Shown: positions 8,814 through 16,977 of the stretch, in pieces
How positions within the stretch are numbered: position 1 is the first letter of the stretch
Layout: each line of letters starts with the position of its first letter
DNA from: Bacteroidales bacterium
Lineage (GTDB): Bacteria; Bacteroidota; Bacteroidia; Bacteroidales; UBA932
Assembly (NCBI GenBank): GCA_020026275.1
Contig: JAHHQQ010000009.1
Coordinates: 1-64,000 of the forward strand
Length of the DNA: 64,000 nucleotides
Reading direction: 5' to 3'
Notes under the pieces: model-generated
Told to the model about the DNA's origin: nothing
The model's database searches: none
What the model saw: only the letters and a program-made list of their open reading frames with translations
Program-made: the position numbers and the translations under genes

Positions 8814-9791
8814 ATGAAAACAAACAATATCATTGGAATTATTCTGCTGTCTGCATGCTTGTGTGTATCGAAGACAGCTTTCGCCCAGGATGCATCTGCT
8901 GACGAGACACCTAATATGGAGGTATCCGGAACGACGGAAGCGATGGGTTTCTCCAGAATTGTCCGCAATCCGGCGGCTGCCGCCAAAGGATTTGCAGGAG
9001 TGGCCAGTACGAGCGCTCCTGCCTGGTCCTCTTTCAACAATGCGGCCGTCATTCCATTTTCTGAGAAGAGGATGGATGTGGGGCTGTTGTATCAGAATTG
9101 GGAGCCGAAGGGTATCAAGACATCCAATTTCGGATTGGGCATTTCAGGAAAATTTTCTGATGACTTGGGCTTGTCTTTGGGATTCATCCTGCAAAATGGA
9201 GAATCTTATCCTGTTATTGATGAAGGCGGTATCATAAAAGATGAATTTACTCCTAAAGACATGCAGGTCAACTTGGGTGTCGCTTATCGGTTTGGGGATA
9301 TTGTCTCTATGGGCGTGAACCTGAAATACGTGAGCAGCAACTTGACTCCGGACAATTCTTACAAGGCTTTTGCAGGGGATGTGTTTGCACAGGGTTGTTT
9401 TGCAGGAGTCAATGTGGCAGCCGGTCTCTCCAACATTGGATCAACCATCAAGGATGAGAACGGCAATTCTTTCAAGATTCCGATCTCGGTCACCTTCGGT
9501 GCGGATTATACTTTGACTCTGGCAGAAGTGCATGACCTTAACTTTGCCGCAGATTTTGATTATTTCCTCAGTGGCAATGTCACGGCTGCCATCGGTTGTG
9601 AATATGGTTTCAACGACATGGTATTTGCCCGTGTCGGCTATCATTATGGTTCTGAAAAAGCCGTGCTCCCTTCTTTTGCTTCAGTCGGACTGGGGTTGCA
9701 GTTCTTTGGGGTCAAGTTGGATTTCGCTTATCTGCTGGCAAATGAGGTGGTCGGCAATACGATGACCATCGGTTTGGGATATTCATTTTAA
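8814..9791 (+). CDS. PorV/PorQ-family outer membrane beta-barrel protein
   Basis: A 325-residue barrel with a Sec signal (about 1-25, TAFAQ). The start of the mature domain, GFSRIVRNPAAAAKGFAG followed by SSFNNAA, is typical of the PorV/PorQ (UPF0164, FadL-like) group, and the protein ends in a terminal aromatic strand (GYSF). PorV shuttles T9SS cargo to the attachment complex and PorQ is an accessory T9SS barrel, so a role in handling the two T9SS proteases that flank it is the obvious inference. It is wedged between them with gaps of 2 and 10 bases, so co-translation is likely. It could instead be a general barrel of the family; no T9SS core genes (porK, L, M, N, sov) are in the window. Confidence 0.8.
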   Translation: MKTNNIIGIILLSACLCVSKTAFAQDASADETPNMEVSGTTEAMGFSRIVRNPAAAAKGFAGVASTSAPAWSSFNNAAVIPFSEKRMDVGLLYQNWEPKGIKTSNFGLGISGKFSDDLGLSLGFILQNGESYPVIDEGGIIKDEFTPKDMQVNLGVAYRFGDIVSMGVNLKYVSSNLTPDNSYKAFAGDVFAQGCFAGVNVAAGLSNIGSTIKDENGNSFKIPISVTFGADYTLTLAEVHDLNFAADFDYFLSGNVTAAIGCEYGFNDMVFARVGYHYGSEKAVLPSFASVGLGLQFFGVKLDFAYLLANEVVGNTMTIGLGYSF

Positions 9792-9801
9792 AATTTGATC
9801 A

Positions 9802-12417
9802 TTGAAGAAAAGATATTTTATTTTAGGAGTCCTTCTTCTTGTCTTCTCTTCCTGTCTTCAGGAAGAGAAGATGCGAGAGAATGATCGTTTGGTTTCTCCA
9901 GAACCTGTTGAGGAGGAAAGAACCGGTTCTCAGGTTGTTCCCGGTGTGGTCCTGGTCAAGTTGGAGGAGGAGATGGCGGTCGCTATGGAGTCTGATTTGG
10001 CTAATGGATTGAAGACTCGTTCTTCTGCTTTCAATTCCGTTATGGAAGAGATGGGGGTGACGTCGGCAAAGCGTCTTTATCCGTTTGATGAAAAATATGA
10101 AGTTCGTACTCGTCGGGAGGGGCTTCATCGATGGTATGTACTGGAATATGACCCTCATTTTCCTGCTACTAGGGCTGAATCTTCTTTTGCCTCTATTCCA
10201 GGAGTGGAAATTGCAGAATCCCGTCCTGTGATTGTCTCTCGAGGTTTTGATGACCCGAGTTTTCATTTGCAATGGGGGTTGTCCTCAGGAGGAATGGGAT
10301 GTGATATTCAGGTTGAAGAGGTATGGAAATCCTATACGACCGGTTCTCCAAGGGTTGTGGTGGCTGTTATGGATGAAGGGATTCAGTTGAATCACCCTGA
10401 TTTGAAAGCCAATATGATTCCAGCCGGTCACAACGGCAGCAAGAATTTCGTATTCAGCAATTATGAGGTGGATGCAGGAAATCATGGTTGTCATGTTGCT
10501 GGCGTCATCTCTGCTGTCAACAACAACGGGACTGGTGTATGCGGCATTGCAGGGGGAGATTTTGCAGGACATAAACAGGGCGTCCGTTTGATGTCGTGTG
10601 AGATTCTGAGCGGATTCCTCAGTACATCTGCAGGGCCTGCATTCAAGTGGGCAGCCGACCATGGAGCTGTCATTTCCCAGAACAGTTGGGGCTATTCTTT
10701 TGATGAGAACGAGGACGGTCGGATTGATGCGGAGGAACTGGAAGCTGCCAAGAATTTCACTATTCCTGTTTCGGACAGGGATGCTATTGATTATTTCATC
10801 AAATATGCAGGTTGTGACAACGATGGCAATCAGCTCATGGATTCCCCAATGAAGGGCGGTCTGGTCATTTTTGCGGCAGGCAATGACGATATTCCATATG
10901 GTTCACCGGCTGATTATGAGCCGGTCATTGCAGTAGGTGCACTTGCTCCAAACGGACATAAATGTAGTTTTTCAAATTATGGCTCCTGGGTGGACATTTC
11001 CGCTCCGGGCTATGATGTGTACAGTACCTATGCCCAGAGTGGTTATGGTTATATGAGTGGCACTTCCATGGCTTGTCCTCATGTGTCTGGTGTGGCGGCT
11101 CTGGTGTTGTCTTACCGGGGCGGACAGGGATTTACCAATGATATGTTGAAAGATTGCCTGTTGAAGGGTGCACGTAAGGGAGTGGTACCGGAATCGGATC
11201 AGGTTGGACCGATAGTCAGCGCTTTGGGGGCAATCACATATGGACTGGATGCGACTGGAGGGGTACCGGAGAATCCGACGTTTGAAACTTCCGTCGTTTC
11301 CAACAATGTAGATTTCAAATGGAAGCTGACTTGTTCTCCAGAGGGTAATTTGGCCTATTCCCATATTCTTATGGCGGCCAAGGATCGTGTCCTGTTAGAA
11401 AATCTCAATCCGAATGATATTCCTCATGGGGTGGTCTCTCGGGAAATCATCATGAAGCCGGGCAGCAAGGTGGGGGACTTGCAGTTAGAAAGGCTGGACA
11501 AGTTGGATTTTGAGTCCGATTACTATGTGACCGTCGTGGCAATGGGCTCCGGTCGGGTTTATGATGAAAAGAGCGAAATCCGGAAGGTCCGTACACAGAA
11601 GAACAATCCTCCTGTCATCCAATTCAATCCGGTGGGAGAGATGGTTCTCTATGCTTATGAGCACAAGCATCTCCGTATGAAGGTGACTGAACCGGATGGC
11701 AATTCTTGTCAGGTCAGTTTTGAGCCTCTTCCAGGAGAAATCATATTGGCAGCTATTGACAGTGGAGATTGTTACACTGTGACGATCAAGGCTGATACGT
11801 TTGCGCCGGGAAAATATGAACTGGTGCTCTGTGCGACAGATGAATACGGTCTGAAGACAGAGCAGGCTCTTCCGTTCGAGGTTTTGGCGAACCGCCCTCC
11901 TCAGATTGTGAGGAAACTTTCCGGCAAGATGGCAAGTCGTCCCGGCGAGGAGTCGGTGATTGTCCTGGCAGACCATTTCCTGGATCCGGATCATGAAGCG
12001 TTGAAGTATGATGTGGAAGTTTCTGATCCGTCTTTGATCCATTATCAGTCGGATGGGGAAAAAATCTACCTGACCATCTTGCGGTATGGTTTTGGATCGG
12101 TCCGTATCACGGCTTCCGATGCCAAAGGTCTGAGCGCTTCCCTGGAAATGGGAATGATGTTGCGTCCGGCAGGCAAACAGATGGAGATTTATCCTAATCC
12201 TGTCCGTACCTGTCTTCATGTCAGGACTGGACAAGAATTGTTGCCTACCCAGGTGGAGATATGGTCTGGAACTGGGCAGAAGGTCTTCAGCGGCAAGGGG
12301 AAGAGCGGCGCTTTTCTTCCTTTGAAGTTGGATGTGTCTTCTCTGGCACCTGGACAGTACCGGGTGAAGGTGAAGTATGATGAAATGGAGGAAATCTTTT
12401 CCATGACAAAACGTTAG
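9802..12417 (+). CDS. Second S8 protease with T9SS sorting domain (TTG start)
   Basis: Paralogue of the protease at 6169, of almost the same length (871 residues) and identical domain order. A lipobox signal (FSSC) is followed by a propeptide, then the S8 domain with D191 (VMDEG), H228 (HGCHVAG, where the usual Thr is Cys), N361 and S422 (GTSMACPH). Fibronectin- and cadherin-like modules follow, ending in a type A T9SS sorting domain (YPNPV, APGQYRVKV). The start must be TTG at 9802: a TGA lies two codons upstream in frame and the next ATG would remove the signal peptide. It lies 10 bases after the PorV-like gene and 5 bases before the polyferredoxin gene. The weak start codon may lower its expression relative to its partner. 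Confidence 0.9.
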   Translation: MKKRYFILGVLLLVFSSCLQEEKMRENDRLVSPEPVEEERTGSQVVPGVVLVKLEEEMAVAMESDLANGLKTRSSAFNSVMEEMGVTSAKRLYPFDEKYEVRTRREGLHRWYVLEYDPHFPATRAESSFASIPGVEIAESRPVIVSRGFDDPSFHLQWGLSSGGMGCDIQVEEVWKSYTTGSPRVVVAVMDEGIQLNHPDLKANMIPAGHNGSKNFVFSNYEVDAGNHGCHVAGVISAVNNNGTGVCGIAGGDFAGHKQGVRLMSCEILSGFLSTSAGPAFKWAADHGAVISQNSWGYSFDENEDGRIDAEELEAAKNFTIPVSDRDAIDYFIKYAGCDNDGNQLMDSPMKGGLVIFAAGNDDIPYGSPADYEPVIAVGALAPNGHKCSFSNYGSWVDISAPGYDVYSTYAQSGYGYMSGTSMACPHVSGVAALVLSYRGGQGFTNDMLKDCLLKGARKGVVPESDQVGPIVSALGAITYGLDATGGVPENPTFETSVVSNNVDFKWKLTCSPEGNLAYSHILMAAKDRVLLENLNPNDIPHGVVSREIIMKPGSKVGDLQLERLDKLDFESDYYVTVVAMGSGRVYDEKSEIRKVRTQKNNPPVIQFNPVGEMVLYAYEHKHLRMKVTEPDGNSCQVSFEPLPGEIILAAIDSGDCYTVTIKADTFAPGKYELVLCATDEYGLKTEQALPFEVLANRPPQIVRKLSGKMASRPGEESVIVLADHFLDPDHEALKYDVEVSDPSLIHYQSDGEKIYLTILRYGFGSVRITASDAKGLSASLEMGMMLRPAGKQMEIYPNPVRTCLHVRTGQELLPTQVEIWSGTGQKVFSGKGKSGAFLPLKLDVSSLAPGQYRVKVKYDEMEEIFSMTKR

Positions 12418-12422
12418 GGGGA

Positions 12423-13832
12423 ATGTATCGGAAAATCAGAATCGTATTGGCTCTCGTCTTTTTTGTAGGGATCACTTTGCTGTTGGCAGGTCTTGGCGGA
12501 TTTTTCAACGGCTGGCTGGATTTCATGCCAAAGCTGCAGTTCCTTCCTGCTGTACTGGCGCTGAATCTGGGGACGGTTCTGTTGGTTGTTCTGCTGACTT
12601 TTGTTGGGGGACGGGTTTATTGTTCTGTCATCTGTCCTTTGGGAGTCTTTCAAGATATCATTTCCTGGCTGGGTGGCAAACTGTGTATCCGGAAGAAGAG
12701 AAGGCAGTTCCATTATGTTTCGGAAAGGAGGTGGCCACGCTATGGCATTTTCGGCCTGTTCGTGCTTTCCTTGCTGGCAGGTGTCCAGGTCGTGGCGCTG
12801 CTGATTGCACCGTACAGTTTGTATGGACGTTTTGTCCATTCTTTCTTCCAGGATTACGGTTGGCTGGTCTCTTGTATGAGTGTGGGGACGGCGCTCCTGG
12901 TGGCCATCTTCGCTTTTCTGGGAGGGCGCACTTGGTGTAATGCGGTCTGTCCGGTCGGGACGGCTCTCAGCTTCCTTTCACGTTTCTCTCTTTTCAGACC
13001 TGTCATTGATGTCGAGAAATGCCGGAACTGCCGGCAATGCGAGCGGCATTGCAAGGCAAGTTGCATAGACATTGCCCATCATCATATCGATTATTCCCGT
13101 TGTGTGGCTTGTTTCGATTGTCTGGACAGTTGCAAGTTTGATTCTCTCCATTACACTTTTGCCTATTCTGCCGGCCAAGACAAGAAAAAGGTAGAGAAGA
13201 CAGAAAAGGCTGCATCGGGCGATATGGACATTTCCCGTAGGGGGTTCTTGTTTGCATCCGTTCTCGCTGGTTCCGCTTTGGTGGAGGTGGCGGCTCAGAA
13301 TAAGGTGAAGGCGTTGCAGAGGGATAGGAAAAGGCCTGATAAGGTGGAACCGGAACGGAAGAGGTCGGTCATCCCTCCTGGTGCGGTCAGCCGCGAACAG
13401 TTCTATGCTCATTGTACGGCTTGCCATCTTTGTCTGGCTTCCTGTCCTCAGCAGATTATTCGGCCGGGGCTGTCGCTGGATCATTTCATGCAGCCGGAAT
13501 TGACTTATGCCAAGAAGGCGTGTGATCCTTCCTGTAACCGGTGCGCTCAGGTCTGTCCGGCTGGGGCGTTGCGGCCTTATCGTCTGGAGGATAAGAAAAA
13601 ACAGGTCTGCGGACATGCTGTCGTAGACCTGGAGATTTGTCTGTTCTGTGGAAAATGTTCCAGGGCCTGTCCTTATGGGGCCATTACGATGGAATCGTTC
13701 GATACTGCCCGTCCTGCCAGAAGGAAGCCGGTGGTTCATTCTGAACTTTGTGTCGGTTGTGGCGCGTGTGAACTGGCTTGTCCGGTACGTCCGGTCAGTT
13801 CCATTCACGTGGAAGGGGTGGATGACTGCTGA
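12423..13832 (+). CDS. Membrane polyferredoxin (NapH-NapG-like 4Fe-4S protein)
   Basis: 469 residues. The N-terminal half has about four membrane helices with two CxxxCP motifs (YCSVICP, WCNAVCP), as in NapH/CcoG-type electron-transfer proteins, followed by CxxCxxCxxxC-type clusters (CRNCRQC, CVACFDC). A twin-arginine-like stretch SRRGFLF at 271-277 with a hydrophobic run begins the second half. That half carries further 4Fe-4S motifs (CTACHLCLASCP, CLFCGKCSRACP, CVGCGACELACP) as in NapG. It looks like a fused NapH-plus-NapG quinol-oxidising electron conduit; the electron acceptor is not encoded nearby. It starts 5 bases after the protease stop and its own stop abuts the convergent thiN stop with no spacer. 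Confidence 0.8.
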   Translation: MYRKIRIVLALVFFVGITLLLAGLGGFFNGWLDFMPKLQFLPAVLALNLGTVLLVVLLTFVGGRVYCSVICPLGVFQDIISWLGGKLCIRKKRRQFHYVSERRWPRYGIFGLFVLSLLAGVQVVALLIAPYSLYGRFVHSFFQDYGWLVSCMSVGTALLVAIFAFLGGRTWCNAVCPVGTALSFLSRFSLFRPVIDVEKCRNCRQCERHCKASCIDIAHHHIDYSRCVACFDCLDSCKFDSLHYTFAYSAGQDKKKVEKTEKAASGDMDISRRGFLFASVLAGSALVEVAAQNKVKALQRDRKRPDKVEPERKRSVIPPGAVSREQFYAHCTACHLCLASCPQQIIRPGLSLDHFMQPELTYAKKACDPSCNRCAQVCPAGALRPYRLEDKKKQVCGHAVVDLEICLFCGKCSRACPYGAITMESFDTARPARRKPVVHSELCVGCGACELACPVRPVSSIHVEGVDDC

Positions 13833-14492
13833 TTAGTCCATCATGACAAGGACCATGGAGGGGTGGTTGAATTCCAGATGGACACTATCTTCTGAGGACC
13901 GGTTGAGGGTCGCTTTCCACCAGTTGTCGAATACGACTTCATCTGTCGGCCAGACCAGTCCTGTAGATTTGATCTGAAGGCTGTTGTCGGGCGAAAAGAT
14001 GGAAATGCGGCGTCCGGTGCCCACTTCCAGAGTAGTGCTGTCCGAGAGCGCGAAAATTGTGCTGTAGTCGGAAACCATGTCTATTTCCATTTGTCCCAGA
14101 TTGCAGGATCTCATATATTCCATCAGCAGGCTGACATTGCCGATAGTATGGTCTTCTCTCAAGCCGGTGGCGGCGATGAAATGGACTGTATCCACCTCGG
14201 GCAGATGTTCTCTCACGTATCTGAATGCTTTGGTCATGTCGTTGTTGTCCTGTTCGCTGACATGAATGATGCGGTCGGCGTACTGTTTCTTGATTTTCGG
14301 CTGGATGGAATCCAAATCTCCGATGATGATGTCCGGTTTCCGCAGGTGGCCGAAGATTTTGGGTGCGGCTTTGAGGTAGCTGGCGGTGCCGCCGTCACAG
14401 CAGATGATGTAGTCGGCGGAGGAGATGAGGTATCGTGGATATTCCTTTTTGGGAAACTGTCCGTTGCAGATGATGGTTGCGGTCTTGCTCAT
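13833..14492 (-). CDS. thiN: Thiamine pyrophosphokinase
   Basis: Converts thiamine and ATP to thiamine diphosphate and AMP, the last step of cofactor salvage, in the cytosol. The 219-residue length is normal for the family. Motifs visible are CCDGG (about 32-36), the IIGDLDSI nucleotide-binding loop (about 54-61), NDMTKAF (about 83-89) and GLREDHT with the N-terminal catalytic fold. The C-terminal half has the beta-sandwich that binds thiamine. It is separated from the upstream fmt fusion by a strong hairpin, so it probably needs read-through or its own promoter, which I could not identify. No TPP riboswitch is seen. Confidence 0.9.
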   Translation of the reverse strand: MSKTATIICNGQFPKKEYPRYLISSADYIICCDGGTASYLKAAPKIFGHLRKPDIIIGDLDSIQPKIKKQYADRIIHVSEQDNNDMTKAFRYVREHLPEVDTVHFIAATGLREDHTIGNVSLLMEYMRSCNLGQMEIDMVSDYSTIFALSDSTTLEVGTGRRISIFSPDNSLQIKSTGLVWPTDEVVFDNWWKATLNRSSEDSVHLEFNHPSMVLVMMD

Positions 14493-14502
14493 GATGAACT
14501 GA

Positions 14503-14540
14503 TATTAAAAGAAATACGCCCTGTCCGGGGCGTATTTCTT
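14503..14540 (-). terminator. Intrinsic terminator after the lptF-fmt gene
   Basis: A perfect 13-bp stem (14509-14521 with 14528-14540, loop TGTCCG on the plus strand) lies immediately after the fmt stop. On the minus strand it is followed by TTTTAAT. It separates fmt from thiN. Confidence 0.8.
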
Positions 14541-14541
14541 G

Positions 14542-16977
14542 CTATGCTTTGGTCTTGTTGATTTCAGCTTTGGAGGTGCCCTCACTGGTGGTGTAGTCTT
14601 CGATGTCCCGGAATCCGAGCAGGAAGGACTTGACATCCATCCGTTTCTTGCCGGAGAGCTGAAGTTCCTTGATGGAGATGGCTCCGTCTTCTGTCGCAAT
14701 CTTGAGGAAGGTCTTGCCATCGGAGAAGAGGGTGCCCGGTTGTGCACCGGCTGGTTTCTCCGCTTCTTCAGCACTATAAATCTTCAGGGAGGTCTTGATT
14801 TCTTCTTTGACAAGTTCGGTGAAAGCAGTCGGATAAGGACTCAGACCTCGAATCAGGTTGTAGATGTGTCTGGTTGTGTCATTCCAGTCGATATGACACA
14901 GCTCCTTGTTGAGCTTTGGGGCAGGTTTGAGGACTTCAGAACCTTGGATGAAACTGCGCTGTACACGAGTTTCAATGTTCTTTTCGATGATACCTTCAAC
15001 TGTCTGGAGGACAAGATCTGCTCCAATCGGCATCAACTTGTCGTGCAGGTCTCCGGCAGTGTCATTTTCTGCAATCTTTACACTCTGTCGTAACATGATG
15101 CCTCCGGTATCAATGTCCTTGTCAATCATGAAGGTGGTGACTCCGGACATTTTTTCACCATTGATGACTGCCCAGTTGATAGGTGCTGCACCACGGTATT
15201 GCGGCAGGAGGGCTGCATGGAGGTTGAATGTGCCGAGCGATGGCATTTTCCATACTTCTTCCGGCAACATACGGAAGGCGACAACGACGAAAAGATCTGC
15301 TTTCCAGGATGCCAGTTCTTTCAGGAATTCCGGATCTTTGAGCTTGACCGGTTGGAGAACTGGCAGATTGTGTTCCACTGCATATTTTTTGACGGCACTT
15401 TGGTTTACTTTCAAACCTCGTCCGCTTGGCTTGTCAGCTACTGTCACGACACCCACCACATTGTATTTTGCTTGGATGAGTGCATCAAGAGGAGCCACCG
15501 CAAATTCAGGTGTTCCCATATAGACGATTCTGGTCTTTTTGAAGATTCCCATAAATTTAGTGATTTTTTTTCTCCACCATATTTTGATACTGTCCGTATT
15601 GAATAATGTCGCGTCATTGATTGCCTTGTAGGTGAGGAAGAGTCCGATTGGCAGCATGACTGCCGTTGAAACGAAAACTCCGATTGCAGGAAGGACGGCA
15701 CCATCATTAGCCAGTTTTGTGCCGGTAATGTCCACTACCCAATAGAGTACAAAGAACATGACACCGATGATTGCAGAAATTCCCAGACCTCCTCTCTTCA
15801 CAAATGAGCCAAGAGGCGCACCAATGAAGAAGAGGATAAGGCAAAGGATGGCCTGAGCGAATTTCTTCAGCAGTTCTACTGTACTTCTACGGAGCAGATA
15901 GACATAGTGGTAGGAGTCCATCGCATAGGAGTTTACGAACATATTCATGTTGTCGCATGCTCTTAAGGCGGATTCTATCCTATATTTTTCGATATCCAGA
16001 GTGCTCCAGTCACGGAAATCATTGTATTCCATCATGGAATGGGGAACGAAGTGGGCAGCTGTGTCAATCTGTTTGCTGTAATACTGCAAGATGTTGTTCG
16101 TATTCATTTCCTTCATCTGGATTGCCTTGGTGGAATCCCGTTCCCAATTCAATGAGTCTTTTCCGTGCATCAGCCTTCTGACATCCATCGATTTGATTTG
16201 GTCTCCGTAACGCGTTTCATTGGATTTTTTGAAAGCGTAGTCTTTCAAAGGAATCAGAATTTCTTGACTGGCAAATTCAATCTTCTGGATTTGGAGCGAG
16301 GTGTCACGGTAGTGCATTTCGTTCGTTTCCTTGTAATTGACACCATTGTATAGTTTGAAAGTCAGATAATCCTTTTCCTTGGACATTTTCATCATGGCGG
16401 AGTCGGCAAGAGTGAGGCTTGTATTGCCTTGATTGTCTGTATGGTCATAAACCATCACATCTTTCATCATCTTGGTCTTGCTGTCTCTGTCCTGGATACG
16501 CAGGACATAACCGTCAATGCCGGAATAGAAGGTGCCCGTAGGGATATTGATTTCTTCCTTGGTGTTGCCGAAGTCGTCACGGAGCGTATAAATCTTGTTG
16601 AATGCGACAGGAACCAGATTATTGGCGGTAAAGAAGGCCCCGATGCTGATGATCACGGCAGAAATCATCAGTGGACGGAAAATCCGGTCCAGAGACAAGC
16701 CTGCGCTTTTCATGGCAATCAGCTCGTTGTTCTCCGCCATCTGGCCGACTGTCATTACAGAGGCCAGCAAGGTGGCCAATGGAAGACAGATAGGGAGCAT
16801 GGTCGCGCTTCCCCAAAGGAGAAATTCCATCACGACCTTGAGCCCCAAACCTTTACCGACCAATTCATCAATGTAAAGCCATAGGAATTGCATGATGAAA
16901 ATGAATACAACTACCGCTAGGATACCAAAGAAGGGTCCTATGAATGCTTTCAATATGAATCGGTCAAGTTTCTTCAT
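14542..16977 (-). CDS. fmt: LptF/LptG-type permease fused in frame to methionyl-tRNA formyltransferase
   Basis: One 811-codon frame joins two usually separate proteins. Residues 1-475 are a YjgP/YjgQ permease (LptF/G), the inner-membrane part of the lipopolysaccharide exporter: two N-terminal helix pairs, a periplasmic beta domain (about 120-330) and C-terminal helices. Residues 476-811 are complete Fmt, which formylates initiator Met-tRNA: MGIFKKTRIVYMGTPEFA start, FNLHAALLPQYRGAAPI with the catalytic Asn/His, and DIDTGGIML. The junction lies at an A8 run (plus-strand T8, 15564-15571). One extra A would create a TAA stop directly before the Fmt ATG at 15552, giving two normal tandem genes. 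So this is either a real fusion, a homopolymer error, or a slippage site. It overlaps the alaS stop by one base (TAATG), implying an alaS-lptF-fmt operon. Confidence 0.88.
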   Translation of the reverse strand: MKKLDRFILKAFIGPFFGILAVVVFIFIMQFLWLYIDELVGKGLGLKVVMEFLLWGSATMLPICLPLATLLASVMTVGQMAENNELIAMKSAGLSLDRIFRPLMISAVIISIGAFFTANNLVPVAFNKIYTLRDDFGNTKEEINIPTGTFYSGIDGYVLRIQDRDSKTKMMKDVMVYDHTDNQGNTSLTLADSAMMKMSKEKDYLTFKLYNGVNYKETNEMHYRDTSLQIQKIEFASQEILIPLKDYAFKKSNETRYGDQIKSMDVRRLMHGKDSLNWERDSTKAIQMKEMNTNNILQYYSKQIDTAAHFVPHSMMEYNDFRDWSTLDIEKYRIESALRACDNMNMFVNSYAMDSYHYVYLLRRSTVELLKKFAQAILCLILFFIGAPLGSFVKRGGLGISAIIGVMFFVLYWVVDITGTKLANDGAVLPAIGVFVSTAVMLPIGLFLTYKAINDATLFNTDSIKIWWRKKITKFMGIFKKTRIVYMGTPEFAVAPLDALIQAKYNVVGVVTVADKPSGRGLKVNQSAVKKYAVEHNLPVLQPVKLKDPEFLKELASWKADLFVVVAFRMLPEEVWKMPSLGTFNLHAALLPQYRGAAPINWAVINGEKMSGVTTFMIDKDIDTGGIMLRQSVKIAENDTAGDLHDKLMPIGADLVLQTVEGIIEKNIETRVQRSFIQGSEVLKPAPKLNKELCHIDWNDTTRHIYNLIRGLSPYPTAFTELVKEEIKTSLKIYSAEEAEKPAGAQPGTLFSDGKTFLKIATEDGAISIKELQLSGKKRMDVKSFLLGFRDIEDYTTSEGTSKAEINKTKA

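Noticed and set aside
12978..13808. 276-codon minus-strand frame opposite the polyferredoxin
   Set aside because: Antisense to cysteine-rich ferredoxin motifs; composition is a mirror of those codons and no domain is recognisable.
14493..14541. TPP riboswitch before thiN
   Set aside because: The short gap contains only the terminator hairpin of the upstream gene.
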